NCBI GenBank assembly: GCA_947628315.1
Contig: CANQZJ010000023.1
Span: 1-32,628 of the forward strand
From: an uncultured Oscillospiraceae bacterium
GTDB taxonomy: Bacteria > Bacillota > Clostridia > Oscillospirales > Oscillospiraceae
Direction: 5' to 3'
Length of the DNA stretch: 32,628 bases
Positions 16,199 to 23,529 of this stretch are shown one piece after another. The position numbers and the translations under genes were made by a program. The notes beneath the pieces were generated by a model. It ran no database searches. It had not been told where the DNA came from and was given only the letters and a program-made list of their open reading frames with translations. Position 1 is the first letter of the stretch. Each line of letters begins with the position of its first letter.

Positions 16199-17236
16199 AT
16201 GGACAAGAAGACAGTATTGGTGACGGGCAACATGGGGTACATAGGCTCCGTGATGGTGCCGCTGCTGGCCGAAAAGGGCTATGACGTCATCGGCTACGAT
16301 GTGGGCTACTATGAGGACTGCGACCTGGTGGACAACACCCAGCCCATCGTCAAGCAGATCAAAAAGGACCTGCGGGATGTGGCCGTGGAGGACTTCGCCG
16401 GGGTGGATTACGTGATCCATCTGGCCGGCCTCTCCAACGACCCCCTGGGCGAGTTCGACGAGGCGCTGACCTACGAGATCAACCACGAGGGCACCATGAA
16501 GCTGGCCCGCTGCGCCAAGGAGGCCGGCGTGAAGCGGTTCGTGTACACCTCCTCCCAGAGCGTGTACGGCATCTCCGACGTGAGTAAGGCCGTGGACGAG
16601 GAGGGCGTGAAGAACCCCATCACCGCCTATGCCAAGACCAAGTGGCTGTGCGAGTGCGAGCTGCGGGAGCTGTGCACGGATGACTTCATCATCACCTACC
16701 TGCGGCCGGCCACGGCCTACGGCGCCAGCCCCAACTTGCGGTGCGACATCGTGTTCAACGGCTTCGTGGCCAACGCCTTCACCAGCAGGAATATCGAGAT
16801 CAAGAGCGACGGCACCCCCTGGCGGCCCATGAGCCACGTGCGGGACATCTCCGCGGCGTTCATGGCGGTGCTGGAGGCCCCGGCGGAGCTGGTGAAAAAC
16901 GAGGCCTTCAACATCGGCACCCCCGACAACAACTACACCGTCCGGCAGCTGGCCGAGGCCGCCCAGAAGGCCGTGCCCGGCTGCGAGCTGACCTTCACCG
17001 GCGAGCACACCGACCCCCGGAGTTACCGTGTCTCCGCGGACAAGATCCTCACGGTGCTGAAGGATTACTACAAGCCGGAGTGGAACATCGAGAAGGGCGG
17101 CAAGGAGCTCATGGACTACTACGCCTCCATCGGCTTCGACAAGGCCACCTTTGAAAGCTACAAGTGCACCCGGCTGAAGTGCCTGAAAAAGCGCCTGGAC
17201 GAGGGCACCCTGGACGATCACTTCCGGGTGAAGTGA
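16199..17236 (+). CDS. NAD-dependent epimerase/dehydratase (extended SDR)
   Basis: A 345-residue SDR. N-terminal VLVTGNMGYIGSVMV binds the dinucleotide. HLAGLSNDPLGEF, FVYTSSQSVYG and YAKTKWLCE carry the Ser and the catalytic YxxxK. MSHVRDISAAFMAVL and FNIGTPDNNYTVRQLAE follow, as in UDP-glucose 4-epimerase-like proteins. The exact substrate is not evident. It is directly followed by the split transketolase genes (13-base gap), and in the same block as rfbG and rfbH, so it probably acts on the same sugar nucleotide, either as an epimerase or as a reductase of a branched product. Base composition is very GC-rich, more so than the SDR before it. Confidence 0.82.
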   Translation: MDKKTVLVTGNMGYIGSVMVPLLAEKGYDVIGYDVGYYEDCDLVDNTQPIVKQIKKDLRDVAVEDFAGVDYVIHLAGLSNDPLGEFDEALTYEINHEGTMKLARCAKEAGVKRFVYTSSQSVYGISDVSKAVDEEGVKNPITAYAKTKWLCECELRELCTDDFIITYLRPATAYGASPNLRCDIVFNGFVANAFTSRNIEIKSDGTPWRPMSHVRDISAAFMAVLEAPAELVKNEAFNIGTPDNNYTVRQLAEAAQKAVPGCELTFTGEHTDPRSYRVSADKILTVLKDYYKPEWNIEKGGKELMDYYASIGFDKATFESYKCTRLKCLKKRLDEGTLDDHFRVK

Positions 17237-17249
17237 GGGAGACGAGAGA

Positions 17250-18062
17250 TTGAGCAGGATCGATTATGCGGAAAAGGCGGCGGCGCTGCGGCGGGAGATC
17301 GTCACGACGCTGCACCGGGCCGGAGGCTCCTTCGGCGGCGGGGCGCTGAGCTGCGCGGACATCATCACGGTGCTGTTCCACGGCGGGTTCATGCGCTTCG
17401 ACCCTCAGTGGCCGGACGCCCCGGACCGGGATATGTTCATCCTGAGCAAGGGCCACTGCTCCTCGGCGCTGTACGCGGGGCTGGTCTCCGTGGGGATGAT
17501 GCCCCGTGAGGCCCTGGAAAGCTACGGCGCGGACGGGTCGGCGCTGTGCATCCACCCGAAAAAGGGCTCCTATCCCGGGGTGGAGGTAAGCTCCGGCTCC
17601 CTGGGCCACGGTCTGGCCCTGGGCACCGGCAGCGCTCTGGCCGCCCGCATCCTGGGCTGTGACGCCCGGGTATATGTGCTCGTGGGCGACGGGGAGTGCA
17701 ACGAGGGCTCCGTGTGGGAGAACGCCGCCTTTGCCGCCCGGCAGAAGCTGGCGAATCTCACGGTGATCGTGGACCGGAACCATCTGCAGGGCTGCGGCCG
17801 GGACGAGGAGGTGCTGGCCTACGGCGACATGGCAGAGAAGTTCCGGGCCTTCGGGTTCCACACCCTCGCCATTGACGGCCACGACCACGGCCGGATCGAG
17901 GCGGCGCTGACAGAGGCGCTGGCCTGGAAGGACGGGCCCACGGCCATCATCGCCGAGACGGTGAAGGGCAAGGGCGTCTCCTTCATGGAGGACCGGCTGG
18001 AGTGGCACTACAAATCCACCACCCCCGAACAGTATGCCCAGGCCATGGAGGAGCTGCGATGA
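17250..18062 (+). CDS. Transketolase N-terminal subunit (split transketolase)
   Basis: A 270-residue protein, start TTG 17250 behind GGGAGACGAGAG. It has SKGHCSSALYAGL, SSGSLGHGLALGTGSAL, and the thiamine diphosphate/metal motif GDGECNEGSVWE, followed by VIVDRNHLQG. This is the N-terminal, cofactor-binding half of a transketolase; the other half is the next gene, with ATGA overlap. Split transketolases transfer a two-carbon ketol unit between sugars. Placement between sugar-nucleotide SDR genes and rfbG/rfbH is unusual for pentose-phosphate metabolism and suggests a dedicated role in making a sugar precursor or a branched sugar. That role is inference. Confidence 0.92.
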   Translation: MSRIDYAEKAAALRREIVTTLHRAGGSFGGGALSCADIITVLFHGGFMRFDPQWPDAPDRDMFILSKGHCSSALYAGLVSVGMMPREALESYGADGSALCIHPKKGSYPGVEVSSGSLGHGLALGTGSALAARILGCDARVYVLVGDGECNEGSVWENAAFAARQKLANLTVIVDRNHLQGCGRDEEVLAYGDMAEKFRAFGFHTLAIDGHDHGRIEAALTEALAWKDGPTAIIAETVKGKGVSFMEDRLEWHYKSTTPEQYAQAMEELR

Positions 18063-18979
18063 GAAATATCTTTGTCAACGAGATGCAGCGCATCATGCGC
18101 GAGGACGAGCGGGTGGTGTTCCTGTCCGCCGAGTGCGGCTTCAGCGTGGTGGAGGGCCTGGAGGCGGAGTTCCCGGAGCGGTATTACAACCTTGGTATCG
18201 CGGAGCAGAGCCTGGTGGGCACCGCCGCCGGCGTGGCCCTGCGGGGCCTTAAGCCGGTGGCATACACCATGGCCATGTTCCTGACCATGAGGGCCTATGA
18301 GCAGATCCGGGTGGACGTGGCGTATCAAAACCTGCCGGTGGTCCTGGCCGGGGTCATCCCGGGCTACGGCTACGGCAACTCCGGCACAACCCACCACGTC
18401 ATCGAGGACGCGGCCATCATGCGGGTGCTGCCGAACATGACGGTGGTCTATCCGGGGTGCGAGACCGACGTGCGGGCCGCCGCCCATCAGGCGCTGGCGC
18501 TGGACGGGCCCATATACATCGGCCTGGGCCGGGCGCCCGCGGGGCTGGAGGTCCCATACGGAACGGAGCGGTTTCGTATCGGCAGGGCCATCCAGGTCAC
18601 GGAGGGCCGGGACGCGGCGGTGTTCGCCTACGGGGCCATGCTGCCGGTGGCCATGGAGGCGGCGAAGCTGCTTGCAAAAGACGGCGTCGGCCTGCGGGTG
18701 TATAACATGCACACCGTCAAGCCCCTGGACACGGAGGCGGTGGCCGAGGCGGCCGCGGAGTGCGGCGCGGTGCTCACCCTGGAGGAGCAGAACATCATCG
18801 GCGGGCTGGGCGGCGCCGTGGCGGAGTATCTGGCGGAGCGGGACGATATCCGCTGCCGGTTCAAGCGGCTGGGCACGCCGGACGTCTATACCGCCGCCGG
18901 GCGGCAGACCTGGATACATGAACATCTGGGCATCGACGCGAAGGGCGTCGCGGCCAGCGTGAAGGAGATCATCGGATGA
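18059..18979 (+). CDS. Transketolase C-terminal subunit (split transketolase)
   Basis: A 306-residue protein starting at ATG 18059, overlapping the stop of the N-terminal subunit. It contains NLGIAEQSLVGTAAG, where the Glu activates thiamine diphosphate, then GVIPGYGYGNSGTTHHVIEDAAIMR, YPGCETDVRAA, and a C-terminal Rossmann-like domain with AYGAMLPVAMEAA and LEEQNIIGGLGGAVAE. Together with the previous gene it makes a complete transketolase. Its stop overlaps the ATG of rfbG copy A, which argues that it is made together with the deoxysugar enzymes. Confidence 0.93.
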   Translation: MRNIFVNEMQRIMREDERVVFLSAECGFSVVEGLEAEFPERYYNLGIAEQSLVGTAAGVALRGLKPVAYTMAMFLTMRAYEQIRVDVAYQNLPVVLAGVIPGYGYGNSGTTHHVIEDAAIMRVLPNMTVVYPGCETDVRAAAHQALALDGPIYIGLGRAPAGLEVPYGTERFRIGRAIQVTEGRDAAVFAYGAMLPVAMEAAKLLAKDGVGLRVYNMHTVKPLDTEAVAEAAAECGAVLTLEEQNIIGGLGGAVAEYLAERDDIRCRFKRLGTPDVYTAAGRQTWIHEHLGIDAKGVAASVKEIIG

Positions 18980-19875
18980 GCGGCAAGAACGCGCATTTGG
19001 CAAACAGAGAGTTTTACCGGGGCAAGCGGGTGTTCGTCACGGGGCACACGGGCTACAAGGGCGCGTGGCTCACGGCGATCCTGCACGAGCTTGGCGCGGA
19101 GGCCACGGGCTATGCCCTGACGCCGCCGGAGGGCGGCATGTTCGCCCACATGGGCGGCGAGACCATGATCCACAGCGTCACCGGCGATATGCGGGACCTG
19201 GCGGCGGTCAAGGCCGCCGTGGAGGAGGCCCAGCCGGAGATCGTGTTCCATCTGGCGGCCCAGGCCATCGTGAACGACTGTTTTGAGGACCCACACTATG
19301 CCTACGAGACCAACGTGATGGGCACGGTGAACCTCTTCGAGGCGATACGTGAGTGCCCCAGCGTCAGGAGCGTTGTGGTCATCACCACCGATAAGGTCTA
19401 CGAGAACAAGGGGGACGGCGCCGTATACGTGGAGACGGACCCCCTGGGCGGCATCGACCCCTATTCCAGCAGCAAGACCTGCATGGAGTACATCACCGAT
19501 ACCTATAAGCGCTCCTACCTTCAGACGGCGGCGCGCACGGTGGGCGTGTCCACGGTGCGGGCCAGCAACGTGCTGGGCGGCGGTGACCACGTGAAGTCCC
19601 GGCTCATCCCATCCATCCTGAGCTCCATCGCGGCCGGCCAGCCGGTGGAGCTGCGCCATCCCCACCAGACCCGGCCCTGGCAGTCCATGCTGGACGCGCT
19701 GAACGGGTATCTGGCCATCGGCCGGCTCATGTATGAGGAGCCGGAGAGATACTCCAGCCAGTGGAACATCGGCCCCACCCGGGACGGCATACGGGAAGTC
19801 GTCTGGGTAGTGGAGCAGATGCAAAAGCACTATACAAGCGTGGAGTATACCGGGGGGGTATATATCGGCAACTGA
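18976..19875 (+). CDS. rfbG: CDP-glucose 4,6-dehydratase copy A, truncated by a frameshift at G7
   Basis: As read, 299 residues from ATG 18976 (ATGA overlap with the transketolase). NAD site GHTGYKGAWLT, HLAAQAIVNDC, ITTDKVYENKG, the catalytic YSSSK, GGGDHVKSRLIP and RPWQSMLDALNGYLA identify RfbG, which converts CDP-glucose to CDP-4-keto-6-deoxyglucose. The frame is lost at seven G (19852-19858), giving a premature TGA at 19873-19875. The expected last 58 or so residues are open in the next frame to 20050. With G6 or G9 the protein would be 357 residues, like the intact copy B (360). Copies A and B are near-identical in DNA up to about 19829 and then diverge. It may be a switchable gene or a redundant copy in decay. 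Confidence 0.85.
   Translation: MSGKNAHLANREFYRGKRVFVTGHTGYKGAWLTAILHELGAEATGYALTPPEGGMFAHMGGETMIHSVTGDMRDLAAVKAAVEEAQPEIVFHLAAQAIVNDCFEDPHYAYETNVMGTVNLFEAIRECPSVRSVVVITTDKVYENKGDGAVYVETDPLGGIDPYSSSKTCMEYITDTYKRSYLQTAARTVGVSTVRASNVLGGGDHVKSRLIPSILSSIAAGQPVELRHPHQTRPWQSMLDALNGYLAIGRLMYEEPERYSSQWNIGPTRDGIREVVWVVEQMQKHYTSVEYTGGVYIGN
19852..19858 (+). repeat. Poly-G7 tract at the rfbG copy A frameshift
   Basis: Seven G between TAC and TATATA, where rfbG copy A leaves frame. Deleting one G joins the two parts and continues into GLDISKSLERLDWEPRL, which copy B matches. Confidence 0.75.
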
Positions 19876-20050
19876 GTCCAAGACCCTGGGGCTTGATATC
19901 TCCAAGTCGTTGGAGAGGCTGGACTGGGAGCCAAGACTGTCTTGCGATGAAATGCTGTACGACGTGGTGGAGTTTTTCAAAGCAAAGAGTGCCGGCGTAA
20001 GTGAGCGCGAGATCTGTACAAAACAGATCCGGCGGTTTTTTGAAATGTAG
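19859..20050 (+). pseudogene. rfbG: Out-of-frame 3' end of rfbG copy A
   Basis: Open in the shifted frame to TAG 20048-20050. It encodes TLGLDISKSLERLDWEPRL, then SCDEMLYDVVEFF and a QIRRFFEM end, clearly matching the end of copy B (LGLDISKSLALLDWEPRL and onward). It has no start site of its own. It is poorer in GC than the 5' part and less similar to copy B, so the gene looks like a mosaic with a junction close to the G7 tract. Confidence 0.75.
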
Positions 20051-20091
20051 GCGCGCGTATTCTGACAGGTGATACTGGCTTTCGTTTGGCC

Positions 20092-20110
20092 GGGCGGCTC
20101 AAAGCCGCTC
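20092..20110 (+). other. Hairpin in the rfbG-rfbH intergenic region
   Basis: GGGCGGCT and AGCCGCTC pair over eight positions with one G-T wobble around a CAA loop. No T run follows, so it is a weak candidate for a transcript end; it may be a stability or pausing element. The 113-base gap (20051-20163) is the longest one between genes in the rfb block. Confidence 0.4.
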
Positions 20111-20163
20111 CCAAGCCCTCTCATAGAAAGAACAAACATCGACTTTTTTGGGAGGAACATCAA

Positions 20164-21510
20164 ATGCAGTATCACTGGAATGACGAGAGCCAGGCGCGCC
20201 AGGAGATCCTGGACGCGGTAGAGGCCTATTATCACGCCTATAAAGAGAACAAAAAGCCCTTTGCGCCGGGTGACCGTATCGCATACTCCGGGCGCGTTTT
20301 CGACGAGAAGGAGATGCGCAGTCTCACGGACGCCGCGCTGGACTTCTGGCTGACCACCGGCCGGTTCGCGGAGAAGCTGGAGAGCGAGATGGCCAGCTAT
20401 CTGGGCGTGAGATACGTCCATCTGGTCAACAGCGGCTCCTCCGCCAACCTGACGGCCTTCTCCGCCCTCACCGCCCCCGAGCTGGGGGAGCGGCAGATCA
20501 GGCGGGGCGACGAGGTCATCACCGTGGCGGCGGCCTTTCCCACGACCGTGACGCCCATCGTGCAATACGGCGCCGTGCCGGTATTCGTGGATGTGACCAT
20601 CCCGGAATACAACATCGACGTCACCAAGTTGGAGGCGGCCCTGAGCGACAAGACCAAGGCGGTCATGATCGCCCACACCATGGGAAACCCCTTCGACCTG
20701 AAGGCGGTCAAGGCCTTTTGTGACGCTCACAGGCTCTGGCTCATCGAGGACAACTGCGACGCCCTGGGCAGCACCTATACCCTGGACGGGGAGACGAGGC
20801 TCACGGGCACCATCGGCGATATCGGCACCTCCAGCTTCTATCCGCCCCACCACATGACCATGGGCGAGGGCGGTGCCGTGTACACCAACGACCCGCTGCT
20901 GAACCGGATGATCCTGTCTTTCCGGGACTGGGGCCGGGACTGTGTGTGTCCCTCCGGCCACGACAATATGTGCGGCCACCGGTTCGACGGGCAGTACGGC
21001 GAACTGCCCCAGGGCTATGACCATAAGTTCGTGTACAGCCATTTTGGCTACAACCTGAAGATCACGGACCTGCAGGCGTCCATCGGCTGTGAGCAGCTGA
21101 AGAAGCTGCCCGCTTTTGTGGAGGCGAGGCGGCACAACTGGAAGCGGCTGTATGACGCGCTGTCCGCCAGCCCCGCGGCGGACAGGCTGATCCTGCCGAA
21201 GCCCACTGCCAACAGCGATCCCAGCTGGTTCGGGTTCCTGATGACGGCGCGCGAGGGCGTCGACTGCGTGAAGATCGTCCGGACGCTGGAGGATAAGGGC
21301 ATCCAGACGAGACGGCTCTTCTCCGGCAATCTGCTGCGGCACCCCTGCTTTGACCAGATCCGGGGCACGGACGCCTACCGCGTGGTTGGCGGCCTGGAGA
21401 ACACCGACCGGATCATGCGGGACACCTTCTGGGTGGGCGTCTATCCCGGCATGAACGACGATATGGTGGACTATATGGCCGAGTCGATCATCGGCATCGT
21501 CGGGAAATGA
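20164..21510 (+). CDS. rfbH: CDP-6-deoxy-4-keto-glucose 3-dehydrase (E1)
   Basis: A 448-residue PLP/iron-sulfur enzyme, start ATG 20164 behind GGGAGGA (20150-20156). The aminotransferase-fold lysine is replaced by His in SSFYPPHHMTMGEGG (His229), the hallmark of the E1 dehydrase. Cys198 and the CVCPSGHDNMC set (Cys260, Cys262, Cys270) give the C-Xn-C-X-C-X7-C pattern of its [2Fe-2S] cluster. It removes the 3-hydroxyl from CDP-4-keto-6-deoxyglucose, with a reductase partner (E3) not seen here. rfbF and rfbG supply the substrate. It lies between the two rfbG copies. Confidence 0.97.
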   Translation: MQYHWNDESQARQEILDAVEAYYHAYKENKKPFAPGDRIAYSGRVFDEKEMRSLTDAALDFWLTTGRFAEKLESEMASYLGVRYVHLVNSGSSANLTAFSALTAPELGERQIRRGDEVITVAAAFPTTVTPIVQYGAVPVFVDVTIPEYNIDVTKLEAALSDKTKAVMIAHTMGNPFDLKAVKAFCDAHRLWLIEDNCDALGSTYTLDGETRLTGTIGDIGTSSFYPPHHMTMGEGGAVYTNDPLLNRMILSFRDWGRDCVCPSGHDNMCGHRFDGQYGELPQGYDHKFVYSHFGYNLKITDLQASIGCEQLKKLPAFVEARRHNWKRLYDALSASPAADRLILPKPTANSDPSWFGFLMTAREGVDCVKIVRTLEDKGIQTRRLFSGNLLRHPCFDQIRGTDAYRVVGGLENTDRIMRDTFWVGVYPGMNDDMVDYMAESIIGIVGK

Positions 21511-22589
21511 GCATGGAGAAAAACGCGCATCTGCTGAACCGGGCGTTCTATCGGGGCAAGCGCGTGTTCGTCACGGGCCACACGGGCTACAAGGGCTCGT
21601 GGCTCACGGCCATCCTCTATGAGCTTGGCGCGGAGGCCACGGGCTACGCCCTGGCCCCGCCGGAGGGCGGCCTCTTCCGGCAGATGGGCGGCGAGACCAT
21701 GATCCGCAGCGTCATCGGCGATGTATCGGACCGGGAATCGCTGGAGGCGGCGCTGCTGGCGGCCCAGCCGGAGATCGTGTTCCATCTGGCGGCGCTGGTG
21801 ACGGAGTGCTTTGCCGAGCCCCGCCGGGCATACGAGAGCAACGTGATGGGCACGGTGGACCTCTTTGAGGCGATCAGGAAATGCCCCAGCGTCAAAAGCG
21901 TGGTGATCGTGACCACCGACAAGGTGTATGCCAACAAGGGGGACGGCGCGGTGTACGCGGAGACGGACCCTCTGGGGGGCGTGGACCCCTACGACGCCAG
22001 CAAGACCTGTATGGAGTATATCACCGACTCCTACAAGCGGGCCTATCTGCAAAGGGACGGCCGCATGGTGGGCGTGTCCACGGCGCGGGCCAGCAATGTG
22101 CTGGGCGGCGGGGACCATGTGAAAACGCGGCTCATCCCGACCATTCTGAACGCCATAGCGGAGGGAAGGCCGGTGGAGCTGCGCCATCCGAACCAGACCC
22201 GGCCCTGGCAGTCCATGCTGGATGCCCTGAACGGCTACCTGGCCATCGGCCGGCTCATGTATGAGGAGCCGGAGCGGTATTCCAGCCAGTGGAACATCGG
22301 CCCCACCCGGGACGGCATCCGCTCGGTGCTGTGGGTGGTGGAGCAGATGCAAAAGCACTACGCCAGCACATGGTATGTGGCGGACGCGGCCCAGCTGCGC
22401 CCCGAGTCCGAGATGCTGGGCCTGGACATATCCAAGTCCCTGGCGCTGCTGGACTGGGAGCCTCGCCTTTCCTGCGACGAGATGTTCTACAACGTGGTGG
22501 ACTTCTTCAAAAAGCAGCAGGAGGGCGTGGACCCGCGGGCCATCTGCGCCGGGCAGATACGGAAGTTTTACGGGATGGAGGGCGTGTGA
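21507..22589 (+). CDS. rfbG: CDP-glucose 4,6-dehydratase copy B (intact)
   Basis: A 360-residue RfbG. ATG 21507 overlaps the rfbH stop; ATG 21513, two codons on, is an alternative. It has GHTGYKGSWLT, HLAALVTECF, VTTDKVYANKG, catalytic YDASK, GGGDHVKTRLIP, and the C-terminal LGLDISKSLALLDWEPRL segment that copy A has out of frame. It makes CDP-4-keto-6-deoxyglucose for RfbH. Since this copy is whole, the pathway should work even while copy A is off. Long near-identical stretches with copy A (for example near 22230-22315) allow recombination between them that could delete rfbH. Confidence 0.97.
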   Translation: MSMEKNAHLLNRAFYRGKRVFVTGHTGYKGSWLTAILYELGAEATGYALAPPEGGLFRQMGGETMIRSVIGDVSDRESLEAALLAAQPEIVFHLAALVTECFAEPRRAYESNVMGTVDLFEAIRKCPSVKSVVIVTTDKVYANKGDGAVYAETDPLGGVDPYDASKTCMEYITDSYKRAYLQRDGRMVGVSTARASNVLGGGDHVKTRLIPTILNAIAEGRPVELRHPNQTRPWQSMLDALNGYLAIGRLMYEEPERYSSQWNIGPTRDGIRSVLWVVEQMQKHYASTWYVADAAQLRPESEMLGLDISKSLALLDWEPRLSCDEMFYNVVDFFKKQQEGVDPRAICAGQIRKFYGMEGV

Positions 22590-22590
22590 G

Positions 22591-23511
22591 ATGGACAGAG
22601 CCATTGTTTGCGGCGGCGGCGGTTTTATCGGCAGCGCGCTGGTCAAGGCTCTGCTAGCCCATGGCGTGGAGACATGCGCGGTGGTCAGGCCCGGCTTTTT
22701 CAGCGGCCCGGAGAGCTTCCGCCTGAGGGGGCTGGACGCGCCTATTATAGAATGTGACCTGCGGGACATACGGGAGCTGCCGGAGCGGCTTCCGTGGAGG
22801 AGCGCGGACGTGTTCTATCAGCTGGCCTGGGAGGGCCTCTCCGGTGAAAAGATGCTGGACTACGCGCTCCAGGTCCAGAATGTCACATGGATGATGGATG
22901 CCGTCGTGACTGCCGCACAGATGGGCTGCGGCAGGTTCGTCGGCGCGGGGAGCATATCCCAGGATGAGCTCAAGACGCCGGAGGGCCGGGCCTATCAGGG
23001 CGACCGGCACAGGATATTTCGCTGCGCCGCGCAAATGTGTGAGCTCATGGGTCCCGGTGTGGCGGCAGAGCGCGGCATCGATTTTATCTGGCCTATCATA
23101 TCCAACGTGTATGGAGAGGGGGAGCTGACGCCCCGCCTCATCACGACGCTGGTAAGAAAACTGCTGCGCGGGGAAGAGATGCCCCTGAGCGGCGGTACGC
23201 AGTCCTACGACTTCATCTATCTCTCCGATGCGGCGGAGGCGTTTTATCTCATAGGAGAGAAGGGGCGGACCGGACGCCGGTATAATATCGCCAGCGGGCA
23301 TGTGCGCCGGCTTCGGGAATACTTGCAGGAGGCACGGGATGTGATCGCGCCGGGCACAGAACTGCTTTTGGGCGCAAGACCCTCCGGAGGCGTCCCGCTC
23401 ACTGCGGAGAGCTTTGATATAGAGGCTCTGCGTGAGGACACGGGCTTTTGTGCCCGGGTCCCCTTTGCGGAGGGCATCAGGCGCACTGCCGGCTGGATAA
23501 AAAATGAGTGA
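22591..23511 (+). CDS. SDR-type NAD-dependent epimerase/dehydratase with altered active site
   Basis: A 306-residue extended SDR starting one base after rfbG copy B. AIVCGGGGFIGSAL binds the cofactor, and VFYQLAWEGLSG, FVGAGSISQ, SNVYGEG and YDFIYLSDAAEAF follow the family. Where relatives have YxxxK in a helix ending in MCE, this protein reads FRCAAQMCE (residues 143-151), so the catalytic Tyr and Lys are Phe and Ala. Either it uses other residues, as some SDR epimerases do, or it is a binding or accessory protein. Its place right after rfbG suggests a step on the CDP-dideoxysugar. Reductase or 5-epimerase activity remains speculative. Confidence 0.75.
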   Translation: MDRAIVCGGGGFIGSALVKALLAHGVETCAVVRPGFFSGPESFRLRGLDAPIIECDLRDIRELPERLPWRSADVFYQLAWEGLSGEKMLDYALQVQNVTWMMDAVVTAAQMGCGRFVGAGSISQDELKTPEGRAYQGDRHRIFRCAAQMCELMGPGVAAERGIDFIWPIISNVYGEGELTPRLITTLVRKLLRGEEMPLSGGTQSYDFIYLSDAAEAFYLIGEKGRTGRRYNIASGHVRRLREYLQEARDVIAPGTELLLGARPSGGVPLTAESFDIEALREDTGFCARVPFAEGIRRTAGWIKNE

Positions 23512-23529
23512 CACATCGGAGAGTAATGG

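Noticed and set aside
18059-18979. Identity with YerE or a pyruvate dehydrogenase E1 beta subunit
   Set aside because: The N-terminal partner has clear transketolase motifs and the pair has split-transketolase lengths; YerE is a single acetolactate-synthase-like protein.
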